From: Golubevia sp. BC0850
Taxonomy: Eukaryota > Basidiomycota > Exobasidiomycetes > Golubeviales > Golubeviaceae
NCBI GenBank assembly: GCA_012976225.1
Contig: JAAVVG010000006.1
Location: forward strand, 868,001-932,000
Direction of reading: 5' to 3'
Length of the DNA stretch: 64,000 nt
A model generated the notes under the pieces. That model saw nothing but the letters and a program-made list of their open reading frames with translations, was not told the origin of the DNA and made no database searches. Below are positions 11,669 through 22,800 of this stretch, in pieces. The stretch's first letter is position 1. Each line of letters starts with the position of its first letter. The position numbers were made by a program, and so were the translations under genes.

Positions 11669-12689
11669 TCATTTTGATGCTATATGAGTTCCAAGGATTA
11701 CAGAAATTGCAGCAATGATTAAACCACCAGAGATGAGAGCTACCAAAGATACTGGTCAGCCGGTCAGGTCGAAGAAAGGAAAAAAGCAGAGAAACGCCGT
11801 TAGGAAAGGGAACGCTCGAAGGGAATGATCCGACTTACTTTCTATCCTGCTAGGGGGAAAGTATCCTCTTATCAAAGTGTTCTGCACTTTGTAGAATCGA
11901 AACGTTCCTGGTGAACATGATTTCGAAGAGCAGAAGAAAGGGGAAGTTTCAGTCGAAGTTGTTGGTATAGCTTTAGCCAGGTTTTCGAAAGCTCTTTGGA
12001 ACTTACCGAATAGTAGAACTATGATACCTAAAGCGATGAAAGCTCCTCCTATCGGTTTACCTCTGAGGGAGAGGGAGAGCGATGGTGGGGAGCGAGGTGG
12101 GAATTGAGTGAGATTCGAGAGCACTTCTCTAACAAGACCTCCGATGCTACCTTGTTACTGACAGTTTTTCAATACTCTGTAATCTTCTGGAATAAGGCGA
12201 ATTTGGATCCAAGGCACCATTTGAGAAGGGTTCTACAGCTTGAAGATAGAGTGAACTCGGTTGGGGTTGATCTGAATCTTCGTCTGAAAGGTCATTGTCG
12301 ATAAGTTCTGGAATCTTGAAAAGCTGAGTAATAGCTCTTTCAGAGTGTCGATAGAGAGTAACGGATCAGTGATGAGACTCATTCATTGGTTTTGGTCGAA
12401 GAGGTTGTAGAGTGAAGGCTACTCACACACCGAGAGAGACGCAAGAGAGACTTGTTCTGAGCCATGCTAAGAAAGTTCTTTCTGAAGCCAGATGATCTCT
12501 AGCCACTGATCCCTGTAAGAGAAGAGAAGAGAGGCAAGAGAGAACGAGTCAGAGAGATCCGAACCAACTCAATCAGATCGGAGAGTAGCAACGAGGGAGG
12601 GCTGGCTGATGGCTCTTTCTGATGAAGTTGGCTTCATGTACATATGGTAAACTTACTTTATTTTCCAATTCTTGTGCTAGAATTGGCAT
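11669..12689 (-). CDS. DUF202 (YidH-like) small membrane protein
   Basis: Six exons (12689-12657, 12512-12427, 12336-12151, 12062-12007, 11907-11839, 11751-11669) give 170 residues with consistent phases. The DUF202 hallmark SVARDHLASERTFLAWLRTS is near the N-terminus, followed by SLGVAITQLFK. The second membrane helix is KPIGGAFIALGIIVLLFG, then FRFYKVQNTLIRGYFPPSR, and a third helix at the C-terminus (VALISGGLIIAAISVILG). This three-helix layout is usual for fungal DUF202 proteins, some of which sit in the vacuolar membrane; no molecular function is established. An acidic loop of about 45 residues separates helices 1 and 2. Exon 3 uses an AAG acceptor, which is required to recover the conserved SLGVAITQLF reading. 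Confidence 0.88.
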
Positions 12690-12941
12690 TTCTAGATGTG
12701 TATGAGGTGGGTCAGGAGTCGACTCCAACTCTATAGCCTACGCCCCTTTCTTATCGGTTCCATCTTACATCTCACATCTTACCGTCTCACCTTTCACCCA
12801 GAAAGTAAGATTCAACTCCAGAACTTGATTCAAGCCGTTCAACAGTAGCTCAACCTTTCCCAGCACCAAGTGGAAGCTCAACCCTCAATCGAAAGCCAAG
12901 CAGAGGAGGGAGTTGGTGAGAGCAACCGACTATCGTTTAGA
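12690..12941. promoter_or_regulatory. Short divergent promoter shared by the DUF202 gene and BBC1
   Basis: Only 252 bp separate the two start codons, which face away from each other. The BBC1-proximal half has runs of TCTCACC/CATCTTACC. Any regulatory site would have to serve both genes or overlap a 5' UTR. Confidence 0.5.
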
Positions 12942-15900
12942 ATGAGCTCTTCAAAGGCTTTCCCTTATTTAGCGGTCGCAAACCTAAAGTACAAGAGTCC
13001 TCATAAGCAGGTGAGTTCACACAGCGGGTATTATAGGATTTGGTGCGGACTTGAGTGATGGGGGGCCAAAGATAGATAGAGCGAAGCACAGCATCAGCAT
13101 AGTGCATCTATTCGCAGATTCTGCCTTCATTCCTGGTTCGCTTTTGAATTGGAAAGTCAATTGATTCTTTCCCTGAACCTATCACGATCCTCGGAACTGA
13201 CCTTGTCTTTCCTCCTCCAGGATCTCACCTTCACCAAAGGAGAGAAGATCAGAGTAGTCTCTCTAGCTCCAAAGGATGAAGCAGAAGAAGAAGATGATGA
13301 CGATGATGAATGGTTCATTGGAGAATCTCTAGATGGTTCAAGGAAAGGCACCTTTCCTGGAGGTTTCGTTACCATCTCAGATGAGGTGGAATTGGAGGAA
13401 CAAGAGCAGCCTGAAACTGCCGATGCTGCTGTAGTCATCCCAGTGACCTCAGAGGCGATCAAATCTGCAAAGGATGAAGTCGAAGAGGAACAAGCTCAAA
13501 AGGAGGTTTCAGGGAATCAAGTAGATGGAGCTATTGCTCCTCCAACCTCTCAACAAGATGTGGAGACTCCAGCAACTACTCAGGAGAAGACTGGATTCGG
13601 AGCTCCACTTCCTGTTAGACCTAAATCAGATGATGAGGATGAATATATGGAGATGGAGAAGGGCAAAGAATCAATGAAAGAGACTTCGAAACTTGTTGAG
13701 CCCTCCCAACCTGCTCCTCCTCAAGCTGCTCAATCCGTAACCTCCCCAGTAATCCCAGCCGCAACCTCAACCCCTTCAGCAGCACCATCTCGTTCAGCTA
13801 CTTTATCTCCACCTCCTCAGGTCTCTTCAAAGCCAGTCGCTCCTTCCAAACCGAACTCTCTAAAGGATAGAATTGCCGCTTTCAACAAACCAGCCGAAGC
13901 AGGAGGAGGACCACCACCTCTACCAAAGAGCAAACCCGGTGGATGGAAGAGACCAGCACCAGCTCCAGGTGCTCCTAAACCTCTACTTCCAGGATCGAAA
14001 CCAGTCACTTCTCCTACTCCTCCTCACGCTTCTTTAGCTGCGACCGCCCCAGCTGTCAGTCAACCTCCTGCTTTAGAACCTCTCAACACCTCTACCGAAG
14101 AGACTCCAAAAGACGGAGTGACCTCAAGTGGAAGCGGATTCAGCGCTGCAGATGCTAAGAGCTCCATCAAGATGTCTCTGAAGGAACGCATGGCCGCTCT
14201 TCAACGTGGAGATCCAGCTCCAGGAACTGGTTCTGGTGACGATTCAGCTGAACCTAGAAGTCCCCCAACAGTTCCTGGAAGAATTGCTCGAGAGAAGAGG
14301 GACGTGGCCATGACTGGAATGGGTCTCGGAGCAGGAGAAGCAGGTCTAGCTAGGAGCCTCTCAAATGCCAGCGCTGGAGGAGGACCAGAAGAGACCCCTT
14401 CCAAACTATCGATGGATCTGGAGTCTTCTCGACCTACAGACGACGCCCCAACCTCAACCTCCGAAACTAAGGAGGAATCTCCAGATTCGAAGGTGGAACT
14501 TTCTCAGGAGGATGAGGGAGCTGTGGCATCTCAACTAGATCAAGAAGTAGGAGAACAACCTGAGCTCACCGAGGAAGAACAAGAGACTGCTCGTAGAGCT
14601 GCTATAGCTGAACGCCTGGCTAAGCTCGGTGGTAGAAGAATGGGTGGAGGTCCTCTCTTTGGTGGCCCACCTCCAATCAAGCCTAAACCACAAGCTCAAG
14701 CTAGTATGGACACTGTTGGATCTGCTGAATCTTCGGCTTCCATCGACGCACCTGCTATGCCGATTCCTTCAGCTTCTGAAGAGACTGCAGGTGAGATGGC
14801 AGATTCGAACAAGCCAGCTACTCTGGCTGTTCCGAGAAGAGCTGGTCCACCTCGCAGGAAGAAGAGCTCCGCTACCCCTCCAATCGTCTCTCCTCAAGCT
14901 GAAACAACTTCTCCTCAAGAAGAAGTTCCATCTGAGCAAGTGGAAGATGTTCAAGTCGGAGATTCGGCTCTCGTGGCTCCAGTGGGAGATGAGGAAACTC
15001 TTTTGAACGAAGAAGAGGCTGAGCAACATCGAGCCTCTCAAGATGAGACAGAATTGGAACCAGTCGCTGATGCTGCGAAAGAGCCCGCTGCAGCTGAAAT
15101 TGCTTCGCCAACTCAAGAGGAAGGGACGGATGAAGAAGAGAATGAGGAAGACACTGAAGCTCCTGCCGCAATTCCTCCCAGGCCGACTTCCATTCCTCCG
15201 AGACCTCCTAGCACTGGTAGCCTGCCAAGCAGACCTGGAAGTGTGCGTCCACCAGTCCCTCGTTCGACTCTTCCACTCCTACCAGCGGATACAGAGGAAG
15301 GAGATGACGACCTCTCCAATCAAGAAGCTGCGAGCCTGATCGCCACTTCAACTTCACCTGCTCCTCAACGTCAGCTCCCAACTCCAACACCTGCTGGAAG
15401 ACCTCCCATTCCCAAAAGTCCGCCCCCTCCTTCAATTGGTGAAGATCGAGATGAAGATTTGGGTGGGCGTGCAAGACAACCTTCTCTCGGAACTGCTGCC
15501 TCGATGGCGAGTGGTGCAATCACAGCTCCTCCAGCTCTAGCAGCTCCAAGAGCCATCCACGCTGTACCCACAAAAGACTTCGAAGAGGAAGTGGAACACG
15601 CTCCGGAAGATCAAGTTGAAGGAGATCTAGAGCCGCAGATCCAAGGTCAAGCCGAATCTCAGCCAGAAGCAGAAGAAGAGGAAGAAGCGCCTGAGTTAAC
15701 GGAAGAAGAGCAAGAAACGCAGAGACGTCAAGCCATCGCACGAAGAATGGCAGCTCTCTCTGGAGGTCAAAGGATGGCAGGAATGCCTGGAATGCAGGCT
15801 TTCGGGGCTCCTATGCCTGTCAAGAAAAAGACTGCTCCAGTTCCAGTAGAAACAGACGACTCTCCAGAAGGAGCTGAGCGTGAGGCTGCCGAGGTCGGAA

Positions 15901-17534
15901 TTCCTGCTTCTCAGAGGGTTTCGAGCCCTCCTCCAACATCTCCTCCTGCTGCTGCTGCTCCCACCGAATCGCTCGGCAAGCGAGCCTCTATGCAAAGCGT
16001 TCGTTCAATCGCAAGCCCTCCTCCTTTACCTCCTGGTAGAAGATCTCAAGCCAGCGAGGATGATCGACCCGGTGATGCGGAAAGCCTTTCTAGAAGAGCT
16101 TCCTTCAGACCTCCCATTCCAAAGAGTAGAGAGCCATCTACTGCTTCTAACTTGGTGTCGGAGGGAATAGATGAAGAGGAAGACCAAGGAGCCAGGGTTT
16201 CCGAGATTCAGACTTCAAGAGATGGGGGAGGAGGAGAAGATGAAGATGAGAATGCTTACGCTACAGCTATAGCGAATCAGTTCACTCCTACAGAAGAACT
16301 TCTTCCTCAGAGTCCTCCTGCTTTGCCTACCAGTCGAGTAGCTGCTTCCAGAGCTTCCGTCGATCGTTCACTTCCGCCGACACCTCTTGCCAATCAACAA
16401 CCTCCAACTTCCGGCAACAATCTACTGCAATCTGACCTTCAAGCTCCTATCAGCTCCAACTTTTCACAAAAGAGTGCGTCCTCCAGAGACCTGGATCTAA
16501 TGCCCAGTTCCAAATGGTGGAGACAAGGACTCAACCCATTGAGACTTCCACCAACCATCAGTGCCAGACCCGATTCAATCTGCTATGTGGATACAGCTAC
16601 ACAAACGAAGAGAGGAAGAACTACGCATACGGCAGAGATTCACGTCCTTTTCGAGGACCTATCTCAGACCGTCGTCGAATTGAGCTTCGAAGATGACGAT
16701 GCAGAAGAGAGAGCAACTGTCTTGAACCAAAGGCATTACTTCCCACCTTCTAAGCCGACTTCCGAGCAGCTCTCAAAATGGTCAGGCTCGATAGGCTCTC
16801 TAGTTGGTGAGTGAGGGAAAAGATCATAGGTAGTTTGTTGTTGGGGGGGGGGTGGATGCTGTGGTTCCAGACCTGAACTAATCTCACCTCCTCCCTCTTT
16901 CTCTATTCTACTCCTACCCTTTTTACCCTTTATTCTTCAGCCAAAGCTGCCTTGTCGTGCTCAGGAAAACAAGCGAGTCCTCTTGGAGACGGAACTCCAC
17001 GCTCATTTGTGGTCTCATTGCTCACTCAAGTCAAATCAGCTCTTCCTCCGATCGGACAGACCTTCGGAGCAGTACTCCTAGTCAGAGTAGGACCAACGAT
17101 CATGGAACAGATCCAAGAGGAAATCAAGCCAGGTGACATAGTCGCTTGCTTTAATTCAGATTTTAAAGGCAAGAAAGGATTAACGCCTTATCACCTGACT
17201 CTTGGATCCAAAATGGAGCCGACGCTCGCTGTTGTCATCGAAAACGAGGCGAAGAAGAACAAGTTGAAGTGTGTCTTGCAGTCTACTCAAGAGGGTGGAA
17301 AGGTTAAAGGTCCAGAGGAGGTTAGCCTTAGGATGGACGATCTCAAGAGGTGAGTTTGAATCGAAGAGGGGCTTGCTCATTTCTATTCTGTTCGCATGCT
17401 CCCAACTTTCATCTCACTCCTCTCATCTTCTCCTTTCTGTCTTTGTCTCTTCTCTTCCCCGTTTCTGATTTCGAAGTGGAGTACTCAAAATCTTCAGGCC
17501 AATTCCCAGTCAAGGTTACTTGGAGGATTGGTAG
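12942..17534 (+). CDS. BBC1: SH3-domain myosin-regulating protein, BBC1/Mti1 family
   Basis: Four exons, 12942-13010, 13221-16806, 16941-17349 and 17477-17534, give 1373 residues. The N-terminal SH3 domain is split by intron 1: FPYLAVANLKYKSPHKQ in exon 1, DLTFTKGEKIRVVS then WFIGESLDGSRKGTFPGGFV in exon 2, with an acidic insert (EEEDDDDDE) in the n-Src loop. A long Pro-rich, acidic, disordered middle carries many PPxP ligands and two related ELTEEEQET...RRAAIAERLAKLGG / RRQAIARRMAALSGG blocks. The C-terminal 230 residues (from SKWWRQGLNP to GYLEDW) match the C-terminal domain shared by BBC1 and AIM3. In yeast Bbc1 binds type I myosins at cortical actin patches and restrains Las17/Arp2/3 activity in endocytosis. 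The last exon is only 58 nt and uses a GAAG acceptor. The ATG at 12942 is the first in frame. Confidence 0.9.
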
Positions 17535-19867
17535 AAATGAGTAGGGATGATAAGGAAATGTTACCGTTTGGATGATTTCAATACCTGCGAACAAATAAAG
17601 ACTGCAACAACAGCAAAATGAGATTCAGTTTTCTGCGTGATGAACTTAACACCAACGGTTGGCAACGATAGTCCCACTTCTCTTTCCACATCGCCCATCC
17701 AAAACCAACCGTAACATCTTTGGAAAGTACGTTCTTCGTCAACGTATGGCAGACAGAGAGTCTCTTTACGAGGTAGATCCCTCAATGAGAAAAACCGCTA
17801 TCCCTGTGGGAGGAGCGGCTTGATCTTCTTGATCCAGACTCGTGTCCCGTCCCGTCCTTTGTCAAATTTGTATTCTGACGTTTAGCAAAACAACGATGAT
17901 AGCTCGCTCAAATTTGTAAGTCCATCTCTCATTCGGATGAAAAGATTGCTTCCGATTTGATTGGCCAGAGATCTTCACCGACGCTTGCAAACTGATAGAC
18001 TAGTCGACTGCATCGCAAATCTTACAAAGTAGATTCTCTATCGCGCACTTCTCTCTTGGAAACAGAGAAAGTTCGAGTGTTCTGATCTCCAATCAAAGGG
18101 TGGAATGGAGAAGAAGCCAGATTGGACTATGAAGATTGAAAATTGTGAAAGGCGTTCCTCTTTCTCTCGTCTCTCTTCTCCATCCTCTTTTCTCCTCTCT
18201 TCTTAACTCTCTTGGCTCTCTAACTCTCTTTTCATATTCAAACCACAACACCTTAACCTCCAACTACGTTCCGTCCCACTTCGAATCGCATTCTATCCTC
18301 ATTCCATCCACCTGATTCGATACAAGTTTCAAGTTCAATGGCCGTGTCACCATATCCTACCTGATTCATCGACTCGATCCAAAGACTCATCTCTCAAAAA
18401 AAAAGGCCCCTTGAGATGAGCTTGGTTCTAACTGATGACTCAGTTCTCAGGACTGGGGGATGCTGGGTGAACTTTGGGAACTGGCAATCAGAGGCTTGGG
18501 AGGTCAAGATTCGAAGGAAGAATTCTTCAAACATATAAGTACACCTTCTGGCTTTTCAACTTATCAAGATCTGATCTGATCTTCAACTCACCTTATGAAC
18601 CTTGCCTTATTTCAACCTGGCTCAAACTTGAGGTGGGTGGTGGGAAGAGTCGAGCTCAGGCTTCGAAGTCCAAACGACCGCTACACGAAGCCGATATTCG
18701 ATAAAAGAGATCTCGGAAAGGTTTTTAAGGGTCCAATTCTTTGGCCAACAACTCGCACGTCTGAATGACGGGATATCATCTTGGAAAACTTCAGCAGGGG
18801 AAACCGACTCGCCTCACTCTGCGTCTCCTCTGCCTTTCCGTCTTCGATTTTTTTTTGCTTATGTTCCTTCTTAAAGAAGAGCAGAATTTCCACAGATTTC
18901 AAGGTCTTTCCATTCTGGAGGAAACGAGCGCCGCTCTGAGTCACAGACTCGCAGTCGCTCAGTTCAGAAAGGAGAAAGGATGAGAGACCTAGAGTCAAGC
19001 AGGAAGGCGAAGTAGACGGACGAAGACCTATTGGCTAGCTATGATGGGACTGAAGATGTGAGTGTCATACAATAGCGTCGTTGAAAATGGAGATAAGCAG
19101 GTTGGAGATAAGAGGTGGACAGATGGTGGATGGAAGCCTCTGTCAGGTTACGTGCCCTGACTCTCTTTAGAATCAAGGGGGAGTGATTTATATTTCTCTT
19201 CTACTCTAGAATAATGTTTGAGGTAGAGCGACCTCAACTCGAACGAAGCAGGAGACAGATGGACAACCTCTAGCACATACTTCCCTCATCCTCTAGCCTG
19301 GACATCGAAGACTTGATTTCGGTTGATATTCAGTGTTTCAGAAATTCCTGAAAGCCAAGTTTCCCGGAACTTAACTGACCTCCTTGCTGAACCATCCTCA
19401 TCCAAACTTACTTCGGTCACGTCTCTCTCATACTCGTCTGACAACTAGCTTACCTTTGTCTCCTTTCGAAAATCATTATACCAAACGTCTTACGTCTTGT
19501 TTGATTCCAGTTCCAAGAATTGCGTCAGAAGATGTAAACAGAACTATCGAAGGTACACATAGGAAACAACATAAAGATAGAAGATGAAGGGAAGGGAGCA
19601 GTATAGGTCGACGATTAGTGAAAGTCAAGCGAATGATGAAAACATCCATGAAAGCAACAACGCAAGCAACTAAGATAGAGAATACAAGAAAAGGGTAAAT
19701 TGAGAAGAATGAGTGGGGCGACATTGGAAGTTCTGTGGAGTTAGTTCCTTTTGAAAAGATCTGAATAAAAAATGAAGTGTTTAAGGAGGCTATTTACAGA
19801 GTTCTTGTTCTGCTTAAGGTTTGATCTCTGAGTTTGAAGAAGGAAGATTGAAGTTCGGCGGATTGAA
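17535..19867. other. Long convergent intergenic region
   Basis: These 2.3 kb separate the stops of BBC1 (+) and the coiled-coil gene (-). A promoter-like CT-rich tract at 18160-18260 is followed by an ATG at about 18339 that opens only eight codons. A minus-strand ORF at 19476-19724 (82 codons) would encode two hydrophobic segments (YPFLVFSILVACVVAFMDVF and LLSLCCFLCVPSIVLF), but its base composition is simply pyrimidine-rich, so it is weak. A spliced transcript or noncoding RNA from the 18.2-kb tract is possible but not shown. Confidence 0.45.
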
Positions 19868-22800
19868 TCATAGCAGAGATGAGTGAGAGAGAGTGGGGGA
19901 AGTTAAAGACTCTATGCCTTCCTCCGGCTGATTGGTGAATCCATCCTCAGGACTAGCATTCAGACCGAGACGGGTTCGTTCGAATTCGTCGACCCCAGGG
20001 GTTGAAGAAGGAGATGAGTTTTCACCCTTGGAATTCGAGTTATATCCACCACCCAACGAATTAGCGCTGCTAATGCTTCCGCTTCTGTATTGATAGCTGG
20101 ACGGAGGCGCTTGAGAAGAAGCAGAATCCGGCCTGAAAAGGTCCTGCCAAGCGACAGTTCCAACCCCATTCCCGTTCCTAGGTTTCGTTTGGACAAGGGG
20201 CAGCGAAAGGCGTTTGAGCTGTCTCGAGGTCGGACCGATGCTCGCAGCTCCATTGATCTGTCCTGGAGAAGGTGGCATGCCTCCGTGACCTCCGTCAGAC
20301 ATCGGATACATTGCTGAAGATAGTCCTGGAGAGATTGCAGGCGCATTGGCTCCGCCATAATTCAGGAAGGAGGGAGTGTTGCGTTTGTTCTGCTGGACGG
20401 CTGCTTGTGTTTTGCGAAGTTCGTCTCGAAGCTGCTTGTAAGCGGTTCTGATTTGATTCTCTCGAGCTCTCTGGTCTGAAAGCGTGGTGAGCAGCTCTTT
20501 GCGCTCGGCAGCCGTGAAGATCTAAGAAAGAAGGGAGAAACAAAGAAGAGGTGTCAGGGCTTACTCTGACCGCAACAAATTCCGGAACTCAATCTCTTCT
20601 GTACTCACCTTGTCAGAGCGATCAGAGCTCGAACTCGTTCTACCCGCTTGGTCCCAAGGCGAGGTGTCGTGAGGATTGAGAGCACCAGGCGAGCCTCCAG
20701 ATGAAGTCGCGTCAGCCTGTGGCTTGTTCAACTTTTCCAGCTCTTCTTCCTTGGCTTGTAGCTTGGCCAAAAGCTCAGAGTTATCCGATTCCAGCTTCTC
20801 GTGCATTTCTCTCATCGCCTCCAGCTCCTCGGCATCGTTGGCATGAGCGGCCTTGATGTTGGCTGCTTCCTCTCGAATCCCAGCGAATTCTTGCGTCTTG
20901 GAATCGATCACCAATTGCAGGTCCGATTTCTCATTCTCATGCGCTCGTTTGAGGGCTTCCTTTTGTTCGAACAGCTCGTTCAAACGAGCTTGATGCAGAG
21001 AGTTCATTTGAGAGAGCTTCTGCTCGAAGCCGCTCTTTTCCTTCGCAAGAGCTTCTAGATTCGTCTCCATCTCCTTGCTTCTTGACGAAGTTCTACCTGA
21101 AGTTGAGGAGCCTTCACTTCCTCGTTCTGCTAGTTCAGAAAAGGCTTTCTGGAGTTGCTGAGTGAGATTGGTGACTTGGAGCTGTCTAGTTTCTATTTCG
21201 GTATGGAGCTTGGCTTTCTCTTCGATCTGAGCAGTGATTTGCTCCTCGAGTTCCGTAACGTGTTCTGCGAAGTCTTCCAAGTCGCTCTCGTGAGAGACTT
21301 TCAGCTCTTCTGAGTCCTTCTCCACCTTCTTTCTGTGATCTTGCAGTGCTTGGTCGTGTTTCGAATGGATTTGCTTGACTTCTTCGGAGTGTTTGGAAAG
21401 GAGGTCTTTGAGAGCCCTCTCGTGAGACTCGGAGAGAGTCTGCTTCTCAGATTCCAATCTAGCGACCTCGCTCTTCGTCATCTCGTCGGCAGAGTCGATG
21501 TTTCCTCGGGTAGCCTGTTGCTCTTTGAGAGCTTCCTCGTGCTTCTTCTCGAGGTCGATGACCTTCTGCTTCTCCATGTTCAAAAGCTCGAGGAATCTGT
21601 CTTTCTTTGTTTCCTCCTCCTTGATCGAAGCCTTGGCTCTGAGAGTCTCGGCCCTAGCAGCCACTCCCTCTCCGTGAGCCTTCTCCAGGTCTCCTGTGAG
21701 CTTCTCTGCGTTCGTCTTGTGAGTCGAAGCAGTGGTCTCTACTTGAACCAGAGCATCCTTGAGATCATCGATCTCATCCAAGAACTGGTCCCTTTCGAGC
21801 TCATGAGTCTCTAGCATGTAGTCCATCACGGCTCTCTGCTGTTCCAAAAGATCCAGAAGCTGAGAGATCTCTGATGAGCTCATGCGAAGCTTTTCTGACA
21901 TGGATTGAAGGTACCTTCCTAGACCTTCTCCGTCGCCGAGACCTTCGAGTGGAGTAGTCTCCCGCACGACTCGTTCAAGGGCTCGTTTTTCAGCTTGCAG
22001 TTGCTTGAAAGCTTTGACGGTCTCTGTTAGATGGAAGCAGAGAAGTGGGAGCAGAACGTCAGCTCAGGTCGTAAGAACAAATCTCTTTCTCTCTCTCTCT
22101 CTCCTCGATTGTTGCTCCCTTCCATCTTCATCAACTCCACCCGAACTCACCTCCGAAGGCTCCAGTAAATCTGCTTTCGGTCCTCTTGAGAGTGAGAGGA
22201 TCCAAGCTCTGAGTGCTCCCAGCTTTGGTCCTATCTTCTTCCATCTCAAGTCTTCTGTTACTCATAAGAGAAGCGGCGCTCGATCTCCTTCTGACCATAG
22301 GAGGTCTACCAATTGTACCAGAAGTGGCAACTGTCGAAGCCGTTGAAGTCAGAGGAGAGGCGATCACAGTGTCCGATGTGAGATCATCACGTCCATCGTC
22401 TAGAGCGGAATCCGTCGAGTTGGGTGGAAGATCAAGTGTCCCCGCGACCGGAGTAGAGCCTTGACTAGTGTCCGTATTCGAGGCAGAGGAGATAGGCCAA
22501 GATCCTTGTTGGGCGAAGGTAGACTTCCTCTTGTCAGACTTCTCTCCCCTCAGAGGACCCTTCTCGGTAGAAGAGGCCGAGTTCGAGACTTCCTTCGAAG
22601 AAGAAAGGGTTCCGGTAGAGGAAGCTCGAGCCCAAGAGTGAATGATTGGTCTCTTCGGACCTGGAACTTGTCCGACAGTGACTCCATCTCCTTCTGCCGA
22701 CTCGGATCCATTCAGCCTCTGACTGACGATTCTGGAATTGCCCAGATTCTCCAGGCTTGCTCTGGGAGGTTTGATGACATCAGAGTCGTTGGAGGTGGGG

